Source: Spirochaetaceae bacterium (lineage in GTDB: Bacteria; Spirochaetota; Spirochaetia; Treponematales; Breznakiellaceae). From it: 6,490 nucleotides of DNA. Position 1 is the first letter of the stretch; each line of letters opens with the position of its first letter. Both the position numbers and the translations under genes were made by a program. Positions 6,305-6,490 of the stretch are shown here, piece by piece. Location of the stretch: positions 1 through 6,490 of the forward strand of contig JAITAE010000299.1 of the NCBI GenBank assembly GCA_031284295.1, read 5' to 3'. The notes beneath the pieces are model-generated. The model did no database searches. It worked only from the letters and a program-made list of their open reading frames with translations, and was not told the DNA's origin.

Positions 6305-6490
6305 CTACATTTCATACGCTTTCCTGATATGCTCCACCGCCTTCGCTACCGAATCCTTCAAAACTACCGTTAAATCAGCGGAAAACCGGTCAATCAGGGC
6401 TGCCCCTGGGCCCTTTTCCCGCTGCTCACCCTCTGAATCATCCGTTCCTGCCGGTTTCAGGAGTTCGTAGACCTCAATTTCAAAGGCTCT
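6305..6490 (-). CDS. 3' end of an unrecognised gene (partial, continues past right edge)
   Basis: The minus-strand frame is open from the right edge to TAG at 6305-6307, giving 61 residues. It has protein-like composition: an EIEVYELLKP strand or helix, then an acidic and Gly/Glu-rich stretch (about residues 16-30), then an amphipathic helical end, LIDRFSADLTVVLKDSVAKA followed by VEHIRKAYEM. I do not recognise the family. It points the same way as the sugar operon but ends about 340 bp before it, with a candidate promoter between, so it is probably a separate unit. No clear terminator hairpin follows. The visible part is too short to exclude a chance open frame. Confidence 0.55.
   Translation of the reverse strand, partial: RAFEIEVYELLKPAGTDDSEGEQREKGPGAALIDRFSADLTVVLKDSVAKAVEHIRKAYEM

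Noticed and set aside
6177..6470. 97-residue plus-strand open frame
   Set aside because: Ser/Arg-rich with no start signal; the minus frame over the same bases (6305-6490) is more protein-like.

Overview
The window reads as one minus-strand carbohydrate uptake and catabolism operon. In transcription order (right to left) it holds: a Gfo/Idh/MocA-family NAD(P)-dependent sugar dehydrogenase (4878-5966), a sugar phosphate isomerase/epimerase-like TIM barrel (3778-4767), a periplasmic sugar-binding protein (2482-3642), a tandem-domain RbsA/MglA-type ABC ATPase (833-2359), and an RbsC-type permease (1-813). The permease runs off the left edge after 271 residues. Gaps between genes are 110, 135, 122 and 19 bp.

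The likely source is a spirochaete, probably a host-associated Treponema-like bacterium. The evidence is modest: the mature N-terminus of the binding protein (FASGNKETG) looks like those of many spirochaetal sugar-binding proteins, and GC content is intermediate. No rRNA or other phylogenetic marker is present.

The transporter should import a monosaccharide or a related polyol or glycoside. The dehydrogenase and the isomerase-like enzyme would then oxidise and rearrange it. The substrate cannot be read from the sequence, and no kinase, glycosidase or regulator lies in the window.

Non-coding features: a candidate extended -10 promoter about 100 bp ahead of the first gene; a second candidate promoter at the end of the dehydrogenase gene; an 11-bp inverted repeat just ahead of the binding-protein ribosome site; and an uninterrupted run of 14 G (coding sense), flanked by small hairpins, between the binding-protein and ATPase genes.

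The right end (5967-6490) holds no complete gene. It contains a leader and promoter region, a possible plus-strand remnant with coding-like codon use ending at 6253, and the 3' end of an unrecognised minus-strand gene that ends at 6305 and enters from the right edge.

The operon is of a familiar type. The points most worth a second look are the G14 tract, the Glu-to-Asn change in the second Walker B motif of the ATPase, and the inverted repeat ahead of the binding-protein gene.
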